From contig DBQU01000076.1 in NCBI GenBank assembly GCA_002305765.1, positions 1 to 44,496 on the forward strand: a stretch of 44,496 bases of DNA. The letters run 5' to 3'. Source of the stretch: Deltaproteobacteria bacterium UBA1386 (GTDB lineage Bacteria > Desulfobacterota > Syntrophorhabdia > Syntrophorhabdales > Syntrophorhabdaceae). The notes under the pieces are model-generated. The model was not told the DNA's origin. It did not search any database and saw nothing but the letters and a program-made list of their open reading frames with translations. The position numbers and the translations under genes are program-made. Numbering within the stretch: the stretch's first letter is position 1; each line of letters opens with the position of its first letter. Positions 23,462-31,340 of this stretch are shown here, one piece after another.

Positions 23462-24406
23462 CTACCCGAAGAGCGACCTGGTCACGCCCGCTATTCTGTC
23501 CATGCCTTTTATCTCCTGGGCGGCGAGGTACAGGAGGGTCAGGGTCTTGCCCCTGTACGTCTCTCTCAGCTCTTCGATATAGTGTTCCTGCATGGTCTTG
23601 CGGAGGCGGTGGAACTCGCAGTCGGCCTCCCGCACCACGTTGTTGATGACGATATTCTCAACGGTGAGACGGTTCTCCTCGAGCTCGCCGATGACCCGGT
23701 TCGTCATCTTCACGCCCAGGGCCTCGGGGATGGTGACGATGAGGTACTTCACGCATGAACCGTCCCTGATGAACTCCACGATGCGCTCTGAAAGGGCCTC
23801 CCAGCCCGCAATTATCTGGAGGAGCGTCTTCTTCGATTCCTTGAGCCGTATCGTGTCCTTCACCTTCTCGATGTATCCGTACATGTTCATGTAGAACTTC
23901 GTCGCCGCCTCCATGTGCGACAGGAAGAGCTGGGGCAGCCTGAGGAGCCTCAGGGTATGCCCCGCGGGGGCCGTGTCCCACACGACCACGTCGTAGCTGC
24001 CGCCTTCCACGAGCTCCATGATGAAATTGAGCATGTATTCCTCTTCTATCCCCGGGGCGGTTCCTATGTACTCGACGAAATCGTAATCGACGCTGGCAAA
24101 GGAAGAGACGACCTCGTAGATCTCCGGTCCAAAACGCTCTTTCCAGCGCGCCAGGACGATATCGGAGGAGACCTCCAGACCGTAGAGTTCGAGAGCATCA
24201 TCTATCCGGGTCTCCCGGTCACCGATCTCTTTCTCGAAGATATCCGAAAGGGAGGGGGCCGGATCGCTCGTGATGATAAGGACCTTTCGCCCCTCCTCGG
24301 CCATCTTCAGAGCGATCGCCGACGCGCACGTCGTCTTGCCCACGCCACCCTTGCCGCCGACCATGATGAGCTTGACCCCGGATCCATCGATGCCTGCAAG
24401 TCCCAT
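23462..24406 (-). CDS. ArsA/GET3 family ATPase
   Basis: The 314-residue protein has the deviant Walker A GGKGGVGKTTCASA (residues 17-30) and IITSDPAPSLSDIFEKEIG, the switch regions of ArsA/Get3 ATPases, then VVWDTAPAGHTLRLLRLP. Members drive arsenite export or insertion of tail-anchored proteins; neither an ArsB partner nor the Get3 CxxC is evident here, so the role is unknown. It is the first gene of the nine-gene operon. ATG 24406 has no ribosome binding site; a -10 like TATGAT lies eight bases upstream (24420-24415), so its mRNA may be leaderless. Confidence 0.85.
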   Translation of the reverse strand: MGLAGIDGSGVKLIMVGGKGGVGKTTCASAIALKMAEEGRKVLIITSDPAPSLSDIFEKEIGDRETRIDDALELYGLEVSSDIVLARWKERFGPEIYEVVSSFASVDYDFVEYIGTAPGIEEEYMLNFIMELVEGGSYDVVVWDTAPAGHTLRLLRLPQLFLSHMEAATKFYMNMYGYIEKVKDTIRLKESKKTLLQIIAGWEALSERIVEFIRDGSCVKYLIVTIPEALGVKMTNRVIGELEENRLTVENIVINNVVREADCEFHRLRKTMQEHYIEELRETYRGKTLTLLYLAAQEIKGMDRIAGVTRSLFG

Positions 24407-24463
24407 AGACGAACATCATACCATCTTTGACGCGGGAAAGACAGGGAAGACGGACAGGAAACA

Positions 24464-24500
24464 GGTTTTACGTTTTAGGTTTTACGTTTTAGGTTTTAGG
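24464..24500. repeat. Tandem 14-bp repeat at the 3' side of the cytochrome b gene
   Basis: GGTTTTACGTTTTA occurs at 24464-24477 and 24478-24491, followed by GGTTTTAGG at 24492. The period is 14 bases. It lies between the stop of the cytochrome b gene (24521) and the start of the ArsA-like gene. Its words differ from the TTGA-word elements. Confidence 0.9.
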
Positions 24501-24520
24501 CAAAAACGTCATAATTTCTT

Positions 24521-25141
24521 TCACTTAAATTCTTCCTCGTGGCCCGTGAACATCGCCTTGGTGTGGGAGAAGGGTGTCCTGCCCAGGGTTGCCATGTAGA
24601 GGTGGACAATGAGATAGATCAGGAAGACATATCCAACGATCACGTGGATGGCATCGAGGACGCGGATACCGCCCGTGGAGCGGATGATGCCGTAGAAATC
24701 CATTATGTTGCCGAAGATTATCCCCGTGATGATGATGATCGGCATCGCGACGATCATGATGAAGGAATAGGCAAGTTTCTGCAAGGCGTTGAACCTGGAT
24801 TCCGGGGAGGGCACGAAAGGGTTCGTGCTGCCCTGAAAAAGACCGTGGATGTAGTAGGACAGCTGACCGGGGATGGACCGTATGTCCTTGAGAGAAATGA
24901 TATAATGGGTCGTGAAGCCGCCCACGATAACGTATGTAACTATCCAGAACAGAAAGAAGACCGTCAGGGCGTATCCGGCATACTTGTGCAGGGCGACGAC
25001 CAGCCCGTAGTCCGGTATGATAACGAGGTCAGTGAAGCGCAGCTGCGCCCCGGTCACGACAAGGACTAAGACGAGAAAGGCGTTCGCCCAGTGCCAGATG
25101 CGGATAAGGAAAGGATGCAGGGGAACGGAGTTGTTTGTCAT
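24521..25141 (-). CDS. Di-heme cytochrome b membrane subunit
   Basis: The 206-residue protein has four membrane helices with heme-ligating histidines: FLIRIWHWANAFLVLVLVV, VALHKYAGYALTVFFLFWIV, and LDAIHVIVGYVFLIYLIVH with two histidines in the last helix. This is the fold of formate dehydrogenase gamma and hydrogenase b subunits that pass electrons between the quinone pool and periplasmic carriers. The start at ATG 25141 overlaps the multiheme cytochrome stop as ATGA; an upstream extension would run back into that gene. The two proteins probably form one membrane complex. Confidence 0.9.
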   Translation of the reverse strand: MTNNSVPLHPFLIRIWHWANAFLVLVLVVTGAQLRFTDLVIIPDYGLVVALHKYAGYALTVFFLFWIVTYVIVGGFTTHYIISLKDIRSIPGQLSYYIHGLFQGSTNPFVPSPESRFNALQKLAYSFIMIVAMPIIIITGIIFGNIMDFYGIIRSTGGIRVLDAIHVIVGYVFLIYLIVHLYMATLGRTPFSHTKAMFTGHEEEFK

Positions 25142-26799
25142 CGTTTGAACACCACCCTGAAGACAATATGGATACAGACAAAGAACAGTACCGCGAGAGA
25201 GAGGAAGATCCCGAGGATGTCGATCCACTTGAACCCCAGTTCCTTCACGATCTCGTCTCGCACTTCACCCCGTGCCCCGACAAGCGCCGTTATGTCGCTC
25301 CACCGCGCCTTCGTTTCGCCGAGAAGAAAGAAATTGAGGGCGATCGAAGAGGGCATGGCCGCGAGGACCGTCCCTTTTACCGGCATGTAGAAAAGACCCT
25401 CCATCTCCGGTACCGCAAGGTACATGGATTGATAAAAAGGAGCGTCATTGGAATGACAGGTCGTGCAGACCTTATCCCTCTTCTGTACCTGCGAATAGTC
25501 ATGGTGAATATCGGTGACGACAATTGAGCCTTCGATCCCCACCGTGCCCTTTGTGGTTCTCTCCATCGCTTCGAAAAAGGGGATGATCTCCGATGGAGCA
25601 ATGCGCTCATCACCGTTCACATCGATAAGGTCCCTCGTGTACTTCGACTCCCCGAAGGCCGCCGTGATATCATCGCGCGTGAACCGCCTCTTGCCGTCCT
25701 TCGTCTGCACGTTGATGTGGAAGACCATGCTTTTCTTCGAGAGGGGACTGTGGCAGGTGGAGCATTCGAGGTACATGAAATGGAGCTCCGCGTGGGGAAG
25801 CCACCGGTGCTGCTTTATGTAGTCCCCGTGGCAGCGCGCGCAGACCGCCACACGCTCCGCTGCGCCAAGCTCCCGGTATGTCTTCACCTTGTGGGGATCG
25901 TGACAGTCGGTGCACTTCGTCGCTCCTCCCTTAGCGTGCGCCGTCCCCTTGTACACACCGTACACCTTGTCATGACATTTCGCGCAGACGTGATCGTCTA
26001 TGCGCTTCTGGGATACGTGACAATCACTGCATGCCACTCCCCCCTTGCCGTGCGCGGTGAGGCGATACGTGTCGACAATGGGGAGGCGGGGGATAACGCT
26101 GTGGAGGTCAAGGGCAATTCTTGTCCTCTGCCCGCCGGTGTTCATTTCCAGCATCGCCTTCCGGAACACCTTGTTCTCGACATGGCAACCGTTGCAGGAA
26201 ACCGCTCTGGGGCCGATGGAATGAGCGCTGCCTGTCGCGGAATAGACCCTCTTTATCCTGAAACCATTCCCCACAACCGACTGGGCATGGGCCAGAAAAT
26301 CCTTCCATTCCTTCTCATCAACGGACTTGTTGCCGTCCTTGTCGAGAACATCCCGCGTCACCATCTGCTTCGATTCCACCTTCACATCTATATGTCCCTG
26401 CGCGGTCTTCGCATGGCACCCCGCGCAGTTCATCTCCGCAAGATGCTTTCTCGCCGACGGCAGTTTCCTGTGCGCGACGGAGGTATGACAGTCAACACAT
26501 CGCTTTGTTTGCCCCCGCGGGGTATGAACATTGTGACAGGATTTGCACGTCAGGCCCTTGCCGGCATGCACGCTCGTCCCGTGCTCCCTGACGGCATCCC
26601 GGTGGCAGGACGCGCACTCGGGTTTCTTCAGCTTTTCCGCGTGAGGCAGGTCCTTCGCGTCGCTGTGACAGGCAACACATTTCAGCTTCGCATGGTCCAC
26701 CCTCTGATACTTCTCATGACAATCAATACACTCCTGAGCTGCGGCACACAGCGGAAAGAAAAAAAGAAAGACGAGTGCTGCGAGGAAAAGACGTCTCAT
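25138..26799 (-). CDS. 13-heme c-type cytochrome with two EF-hand-like loops and a C-terminal anchor
   Basis: The 553-residue protein has a signal peptide (LFLAALVFLFFFPLCAAA), 13 CxxCH heme-binding motifs (CIDCH, CVACH, CASCH, CKSCH, CVDCH, CAGCH, CNGCH, CSDCH, CAKCH, CTDCH, CARCH, CSTCH, CTTCH) and a C-terminal membrane helix (LGIFLSLAVLFFVCIHIVF). Two acidic loops, DKDGNKSVDEKE and DVNGDERIAPSE, resemble EF-hand calcium sites and interrupt the heme-rich parts. It should carry electrons in the periplasm and pass them to or from the cytochrome b downstream. I choose ATG 26799 because a signal peptide starts there and GGAG lies upstream; the longer frame crosses the promoter. Confidence 0.92.
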   Translation of the reverse strand: MRRLFLAALVFLFFFPLCAAAQECIDCHEKYQRVDHAKLKCVACHSDAKDLPHAEKLKKPECASCHRDAVREHGTSVHAGKGLTCKSCHNVHTPRGQTKRCVDCHTSVAHRKLPSARKHLAEMNCAGCHAKTAQGHIDVKVESKQMVTRDVLDKDGNKSVDEKEWKDFLAHAQSVVGNGFRIKRVYSATGSAHSIGPRAVSCNGCHVENKVFRKAMLEMNTGGQRTRIALDLHSVIPRLPIVDTYRLTAHGKGGVACSDCHVSQKRIDDHVCAKCHDKVYGVYKGTAHAKGGATKCTDCHDPHKVKTYRELGAAERVAVCARCHGDYIKQHRWLPHAELHFMYLECSTCHSPLSKKSMVFHINVQTKDGKRRFTRDDITAAFGESKYTRDLIDVNGDERIAPSEIIPFFEAMERTTKGTVGIEGSIVVTDIHHDYSQVQKRDKVCTTCHSNDAPFYQSMYLAVPEMEGLFYMPVKGTVLAAMPSSIALNFFLLGETKARWSDITALVGARGEVRDEIVKELGFKWIDILGIFLSLAVLFFVCIHIVFRVVFKR

Positions 26800-26819
26800 T
26801 ATTTTGTTCACTCCGCTGT

Positions 26820-26848
26820 ATAATACCTCCAAAAGACTCCAAATGCAA
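26820..26848 (-). promoter_or_regulatory. Promoter of the multiheme cytochrome/cytochrome b operon
   Basis: On the minus strand TTGCAT (26848-26843), 17 bases, TATTAT (26825-26820). The predicted transcript start is near 26813, 14 bases before the start codon, leaving room for the GGAG ribosome site. Confidence 0.6.
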
Positions 26849-26941
26849 TCGCCCGACCACGATCTCCACGATTTTTCCTCTATATTTCTATCGTCCTGCC
26901 GATAATACTTCATAGCCCGCCAGGGGCGTTAGAGGACACCT

Positions 26942-27205
26942 ATGGCTGAACTTTCACAATCCGATCTCGACGCGCTCTTTGCCGACCTCGGAACCCCCGA
27001 GGCGCCGCAGCCCGCCCTCGAGCAGGCAAAGGCTCATGAGCCCGCACCGCAACCAGACCTCGACAAGCTCATGGCCGACCTCGAAGCACTCGGCGTCAAC
27101 ACCACACCCGAACCCCAGCAAACCGCACCCGTAAGCTCCCTCCCTGACAACGAAAGCCTCTCCCAGGACCAGATCGACGCCCTGCTGAAGGAGTTCCTGG
27201 GGTAG
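26942..27205 (+). CDS. Small protein with repeated FliM/FliN-like LSQ..(I/L)DAL motifs
   Basis: The 87-residue protein is little more than three copies of a short amphipathic motif joined by Pro/Glu/Gln-rich linkers: LSQSDLDALFADLG (4-17), PDLDKLMADLEALG in the middle and LSQDQIDALLKEFLG at the end. In FliM the N-terminal motif LSQxEIDALL binds phosphorylated CheY. Nothing else of FliM or FliN is present and no other motility gene is in the window. It is read from ATG 26942 with AGAGGA just upstream. It could be an adaptor or docking peptide, but that is inference. Confidence 0.7.
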   Translation: MAELSQSDLDALFADLGTPEAPQPALEQAKAHEPAPQPDLDKLMADLEALGVNTTPEPQQTAPVSSLPDNESLSQDQIDALLKEFLG

Positions 27206-27318
27206 AAACAGGTTTCAGGCAAAGATACGCAGAACCTCTAAAACAAGGTGATCTCCGGAGGGTTCGAATGTGCGGCTTGAGGCTGACGGCTTGTGACAGG
27301 CTGGCGATGGATCACGAG

Positions 27319-27819
27319 TTACCGGAAAGTCCGGTGGCTGTTAATACTCAGGAGGCGCTCCAGTTCTTCGATGAAGCCTTTCTGGCCCTTGATGATCTTT
27401 GTCTTCGCCGACGGGATATCGAACCAGGCGGCCCTGTCGGCTTCCGGGAATTCGGCCATCCTGCCTGAACGCGGCGGCCATTCCATGGAAAAAAGGTTGC
27501 TCTTCATGTCCGCGGGGTCACAGTCGCCCTCGAAGGCCCACGCGGCTATCACCTTCCCGCTCGGCTGCCTGAGCGGTGGCAGTGCAACGAACTCGCCTTC
27601 CGCCGGGAAGCCCGTTTCCTCCTCGAATTCCCGTATGGCCGCCAGGAGGCCATCCTCGCCGGGATCGATCAACCCTTTCGGGATACTCCAGGCTCCGTCA
27701 TCCTTACCGGACCAGAAAGGCCCGCCTGGATGGATGAGCAGCACCTCGACCGCACCCCCGCGCCGACGATACATCAACAATCCCGCGCTTCTTTTTCCTT
27801 CCCGTGCAGTCACGCGCAT
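27319..27819 (-). CDS. Nudix hydrolase
   Basis: The 166-residue protein carries the complete Nudix box, running from GLIDPGE to REFEEETGF (GX5EX7REUXEEXGU), which binds divalent metal and hydrolyses a nucleoside diphosphate linked to another group. The opening SAGLLMYRRRGGAVEVLLIH and WSIPKGLIDPG fit small house-cleaning Nudix enzymes, some of which act on diadenosine polyphosphates. The substrate cannot be told. I use ATG 27819; a TTG start at 27867 would add 16 residues. A -10-like TACAAT lies shortly before this start. Confidence 0.88.
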   Translation of the reverse strand: MRVTAREGKRSAGLLMYRRRGGAVEVLLIHPGGPFWSGKDDGAWSIPKGLIDPGEDGLLAAIREFEEETGFPAEGEFVALPPLRQPSGKVIAAWAFEGDCDPADMKSNLFSMEWPPRSGRMAEFPEADRAAWFDIPSAKTKIIKGQKGFIEELERLLSINSHRTFR

Positions 27820-27906
27820 CTCCCTTATCTCTCTATTGTAGCTGAAAACAACACGACCATCCAGCAAAGAGGCGACAGAAGGATTCCGCCGGACCCGTTC
27901 TTAACG

Positions 27907-27946
27907 TTCAAGCGGCTCAAGCCATTCAAGCGGCTCAAGCCGTCTC
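27907..27946. repeat. Half copy of the TTGA-word element at the corA-like 3' end
   Basis: TTCAAGCGGCTCAAGCC, ATTCAAGCGGCTCAAGCC and GTCTCCC form a single arm of the element, again with 9-bp period, ending one base before the CorA-like stop codon. No opposite arm is present nearby, so this copy cannot make the long hairpin by itself. Confidence 0.85.
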
Positions 27947-27947
27947 C

Positions 27948-28859
27948 CTACTTCCTCATCCTCCAGATGAAGAAGAAGCCGAACATGGCCGCGAAGGCTA
28001 TGGCGAGGATTATCCAGAACGCCTGGGGATGCTTCTGGACGGGAATGGCAACGTTCATGGAAAAGGCGCTGACGACGAAGGTCGGGACCATGATGGCGAT
28101 GGTTATCATGGTGAGCTTCTTCATCAGGATGTTGAGGTTGTTGTTCACGATGGAAACCCTGGCATCCATCATGCTCGCGAGAATGTTGGAATAGATCTCG
28201 GCCTGCTTGTAGCACTGGGTGTTCTCGATGGTGATGTCGTCGAGGAGCTCCGTGTCGTCGACGGTGAACCCTATCCGCTGCGTGTATATCTTCATCTTCT
28301 CGATGAGGACGGAGTTGGAGTTGATCGCGTTCTGATAATACACAAGGCTCTTCTCCAGCGCGAAGAGGTTGAGGAGGTACGTGTTCTCCATGGAGGTGCT
28401 GATCTTCTCGCCCAGTTCGTCGGAGACCATGTCGATGACCCTCAGGTGCTCCAGGAAGCGGAAGATGCTGTAGTTGACAATCTTCAGCATCGTCTCGGCA
28501 AGACGGCTGACACGGGCAAAGGTCTTGCTGTCGAAGATGGGCAGGTCTTCCGCCATGACTATGACGAGCTTGTTCTCGAAGAGGAACATGCCCATGGATG
28601 AAACGAGGAACTCGAAGGCATGCTCGGCCTGATAATTGACAGGCACCTTGAGGATGATGGCGACGTGATTCGATTCGATCTCGATACGGGAAAGCTCATC
28701 GGGGTCAAGTGCCGACTGCAGGGTGTGCTCGTCTATCTGGTCCTGGTCGATGAGACGGCGTCTCTCGTTCTCATCGGGGTTGATGTAGACGGCTATGTTT
28801 CCCGCGGCGCCGACGCATTCCGTTACCCGTGATTCCACTATGTTGTAGAGCTTTACCAT
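27948..28859 (-). CDS. CorA-like divalent cation transporter with an altered GMN motif
   Basis: The 303-residue protein has the CorA architecture: a long cytoplasmic N-terminal domain, the long stalk helix, and two C-terminal helices (LTMITIAIMVPTFVVSAFSM and AFWIILAIAFAAMFGFFFIW) ending in a basic tail. CorA transports Mg2+, Co2+ or Ni2+, and related ZntB exports Zn2+. The signature GMN at the loop between the two helices reads SMN here (Ser about 267), which is unusual because this motif forms the selectivity filter. The length is typical. Substrate and activity are therefore uncertain. Confidence 0.85.
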   Translation of the reverse strand: MVKLYNIVESRVTECVGAAGNIAVYINPDENERRRLIDQDQIDEHTLQSALDPDELSRIEIESNHVAIILKVPVNYQAEHAFEFLVSSMGMFLFENKLVIVMAEDLPIFDSKTFARVSRLAETMLKIVNYSIFRFLEHLRVIDMVSDELGEKISTSMENTYLLNLFALEKSLVYYQNAINSNSVLIEKMKIYTQRIGFTVDDTELLDDITIENTQCYKQAEIYSNILASMMDARVSIVNNNLNILMKKLTMITIAIMVPTFVVSAFSMNVAIPVQKHPQAFWIILAIAFAAMFGFFFIWRMRK

Positions 28860-28997
28860 ACGACATACCGTTCATGTTTGGATTGATACGTACAATGTAT
28901 CCCATCTTCTCGGAAAAAGCACCGAAATTCTCAACAAAAGATGCCTCCTGTCCATCGAGGTCGCCTCCCCATCCCGCCTCAAGTGTGACACAGGACA

Positions 28998-29026
28998 TTG
29001 ACTGTCAAAAACCATAGTGTTATAAA
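28998..29026 (+). promoter_or_regulatory. Promoter of the small Cys-rich protein gene
   Basis: TTGACT (28998-29003), 17 bases, TATAAA (29021-29026). Predicted transcript start near 29033, which leaves a short leader with AAGGAGG before ATG 29058. Confidence 0.7.
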
Positions 29027-29057
29027 TCGTCATGCCCCATATCAAGGAGGTCACACG

Positions 29058-29291
29058 ATGAAAAAACTTCTTCTCGCATCAACCCTGCTGGTCCTCATTG
29101 CCGCCGTGGTCATCGTATCGCCGCCCGCGGCGAGCGCGTCGTCATGTCGCGAGGACTGCCTCTCCGATTGCTGCACTGATTCCCGATGCACCAAGGAAAA
29201 AGAGGCCAGGTGCTACGAGGATTGCCTGAGGGACTGCAACAGCGCGGCCACGAAACTCAAGAAAGACAAATCGACACTGCCTCCCACGTAA
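29058..29291 (+). CDS. Small secreted Cys-rich protein
   Basis: The 77-residue precursor has a clear signal peptide (KKLLLASTLLVLIAAVVIVS, cleavage near ASASS) and a mature part of about 50 residues with eight cysteines: CREDCLSDCC, CTKEKEARCYEDCLRDC. The two CxxDC units suggest an internal duplication, with likely disulfides or metal binding. I recognise no family. It has its own strong promoter and a good ribosome site (AAGGAGG). It points toward the enolase gene, with a shared hairpin between them. Confidence 0.75.
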   Translation: MKKLLLASTLLVLIAAVVIVSPPAASASSCREDCLSDCCTDSRCTKEKEARCYEDCLRDCNSAATKLKKDKSTLPPT

Positions 29292-29294
29292 CGG

Positions 29295-29333
29295 AAAAGG
29301 ACCAGCGCCCCCTTCACAGGCGGGCGCCGGTCC
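29295..29333 (-). terminator. Enolase rho-independent terminator (possibly bidirectional)
   Basis: Arms GGACCAGCGCCC (29299-29310) and GGGCGCCGGTCC (29322-29333) pair with one mismatch around an 11-base loop. On the minus strand the hairpin is followed by TTTT (29298-29295). It lies between the convergent enolase and Cys-rich genes and could also end the latter. Confidence 0.65.
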
Positions 29334-29374
29334 CTGATATTCCTGCCGCCGATAGAACCCTTATCCTGGAACCC

Positions 29375-30658
29375 TTACTTCTTCCTGACGCTGTAAAAAA
29401 CGCCCGTGCCGCCGAATATGGCCAGTTCGCCGAGTTCATCCTCGATCCTGAGAAGCTGATTGTACTTCGCAATCCTCTCGCTTCTCGAGGCGGACCCCGT
29501 CTTGATCTGGCCCACGTTGGTCGCAACCGCAAGGTCGGCTATGAAGGTGTCCTCGGTCTCGCCGGACCGGTGTGAGATGACACAGGTGTAACCCGCCCGC
29601 TTGGCCATCTCGATGGTCGTCAATGTTTCCGTGACGGTGCCGATCTGATTGAGCTTGATAAGGATGCTGTTGGCTATCCCCTTCCCGATCCCCTCGGCGA
29701 AGATCCCCGGGTTCGTCACGAAGATATCGTCCCCGACGATCTGAATGGTGGAGGCACATCGGTCGGTGAATTTCTTCCAGCCTTTCCAGTCATTCTGGGC
29801 GAACCCGTCCTCTATGGAGACAATGGGGTACTTCTTCACGATCGCCTCGTAGAAATCCACCAGCTTGCCCGCGTCCCACACGTTGCCGTCTATGTGGTAT
29901 TTTCCCTTCTTGTAAAGCTCGCTCGCGGCGACATCGAGGGCCAGGAAGATGTCCTTCCCCGCCTTGAAACCGGCCTTGGCTATGGCCGTCATGAGCGTGT
30001 CGAGCGCCTCCGTGGTCGACTCTATCTGCGGGGCGAAGCCACCTTCGTCGCCGACGCCCGTCGAGTATCCCTTGTCCTTCAGGATACCCTTGAGGGTGTG
30101 GAACACCTCCGCGCCCATCCTCAGGGCTTCGCTGAATGACGGCGCGCCGGCGGGGACGATCATGAACTCCTGCACATCAAGGGAGTTCTGGGCATGGGCG
30201 CCGCCGTTGATGACGTTCATCATGGGAACAGGTATCTCCCGCCCCCTGATCCCCCCGATGTACTGGTACAGCTCAACCCCCAGAAAGTCGGCCGCGGCCC
30301 GCGTGACGGCCATCGAAACGCCCAGGGTGGCGTTGGCACCGAGGCTGCTCTTGTTCTCGGTACCGTCGGCATCGACAAGGACCTTGTCGATGTAGGCCTG
30401 GTCGAGGGCATCGAGTCCCTCGACTTCCGGGGCGATGATGTTGTTCACGTTCTCGACGGCCTTCTTCACGCCCTTGCCCTTGTACCTCTTCGCATCGCCG
30501 TCGCGCAGCTCAAGGGCTTCCCTTTCACCCGTGGAGGCACCCGAGGGTACCATCGCGCGCCCCATCGCACCGCTTTCCAGGACGACTTCGACCTCGACGG
30601 TGGGATTTCCCCTGCTGTCCAGTATTTCCCGCGCGTATACATCATATATCGTTGACAT
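29375..30658 (-). CDS. eno: Enolase
   Basis: The 427-residue glycolytic enzyme converts 2-phosphoglycerate to phosphoenolpyruvate. Family motifs are YAREILDSRGNPTVEVEV, VPSGASTGEREALELRD, the Mg2+/catalytic region SIEDGFAQNDW, LIKLNQIGTVTETL, and the signature VISHRSGETEDTFIADLAV. Length and completeness are standard. I choose ATG 30658 after CAAGGAGG; the longer frame only adds non-homologous residues. It is transcribed alone, with a terminator hairpin downstream and the PA2779-like gene diverging upstream. Confidence 0.97.
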   Translation of the reverse strand: MSTIYDVYAREILDSRGNPTVEVEVVLESGAMGRAMVPSGASTGEREALELRDGDAKRYKGKGVKKAVENVNNIIAPEVEGLDALDQAYIDKVLVDADGTENKSSLGANATLGVSMAVTRAAADFLGVELYQYIGGIRGREIPVPMMNVINGGAHAQNSLDVQEFMIVPAGAPSFSEALRMGAEVFHTLKGILKDKGYSTGVGDEGGFAPQIESTTEALDTLMTAIAKAGFKAGKDIFLALDVAASELYKKGKYHIDGNVWDAGKLVDFYEAIVKKYPIVSIEDGFAQNDWKGWKKFTDRCASTIQIVGDDIFVTNPGIFAEGIGKGIANSILIKLNQIGTVTETLTTIEMAKRAGYTCVISHRSGETEDTFIADLAVATNVGQIKTGSASRSERIAKYNQLLRIEDELGELAIFGGTGVFYSVRKK

Positions 30659-30811
30659 GAGAACCTCCTTGTTTTGTAAGGGGACCGGCCTCACAAACCA
30701 CCGGCCGATATGAATGCAGGATACCACAGGAGTCGATGTCCTTCAATGGTCATATGTTGTTACGAACGCGGCTCACCGGAATGCGGGCCTTCGCGGCAGG
30801 CCTCAAAAGGG

Positions 30812-30840
30812 TTTACAAACCGCGGTATATCGGATATATA
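30812..30840 (+). promoter_or_regulatory. Promoter of the PA2779/PA2778 gene set
   Basis: TTTACA (30812-30817), 17 bases, TATATA (30835-30840). It predicts a transcript start near 30847 and a leader of about 39 bases with GAAAGGAGGTG before ATG 30886. Confidence 0.6.
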
Positions 30841-30885
30841 CTCTTACATACGATCAGTCGGGTCGATCTGAAAGGAGGTGACGGC

Positions 30886-31275
30886 ATGGCCAGAAAGACT
30901 TTGGTTTATTATCTCATCGCAGTGATGTTCATCATCGGCATTGCCCCCCGTGTCGATGCCGCGTTCCTCCCGTCGGAGACGATCGGCATCACCGCGGCAC
31001 AAAGAGACGCCGATATCCAGAGGATACAGGCGGTCCTCGAAATGAAACTCGTGAGGCAGAGGCTTCTCGATCTCGGTTTCTCTCCGGAAGAGATCGCGAC
31101 ACGGGTCTCCGAAATGACGGATGAGCAGGTCCACAGTTTCGCCCAGAAGCTTGACGATCTGAGAGTGGGCAAGGATAGCGGGCTCGGTATCGTCATAGCT
31201 GTTCTCATTATCGTACTGCTCGTCATTCTAATCATCAACCTCACCACGGGCAAGAAGGTCGTGGTGACGCAATAG
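30886..31275 (+). CDS. PA2779 family protein
   Basis: The 129-residue membrane-associated protein starts with a signal or membrane segment (LVYYLIAVMFIIGIAPRVDA), has a helical body (IQAVLEMKLVRQRLLDLGFS, PEEIATRVSEMTDEQVHSFA) and ends in a second membrane helix (GIVIAVLIIVLLVILIINL). This arrangement is that of PA2779-like proteins, conserved with PA2778-type peptidases. The role is unknown. The start follows GAAAGGAGGTG. It is the first of three linked genes. Confidence 0.82.
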   Translation: MARKTLVYYLIAVMFIIGIAPRVDAAFLPSETIGITAAQRDADIQRIQAVLEMKLVRQRLLDLGFSPEEIATRVSEMTDEQVHSFAQKLDDLRVGKDSGLGIVIAVLIIVLLVILIINLTTGKKVVVTQ

Positions 31276-31340
31276 CGGAGCATTCGCGACAAAAGCGCCA
31301 CGGGGTGCCTTTCGGCCGCCCCGTGGCCGAACTCCTCCCC

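Noticed and set aside
27261..27269. GGTTCGAAT resembling a tRNA T-loop
   Set aside because: Flanking bases do not form the T-stem, and no anticodon arm or acceptor stem can be found around it.
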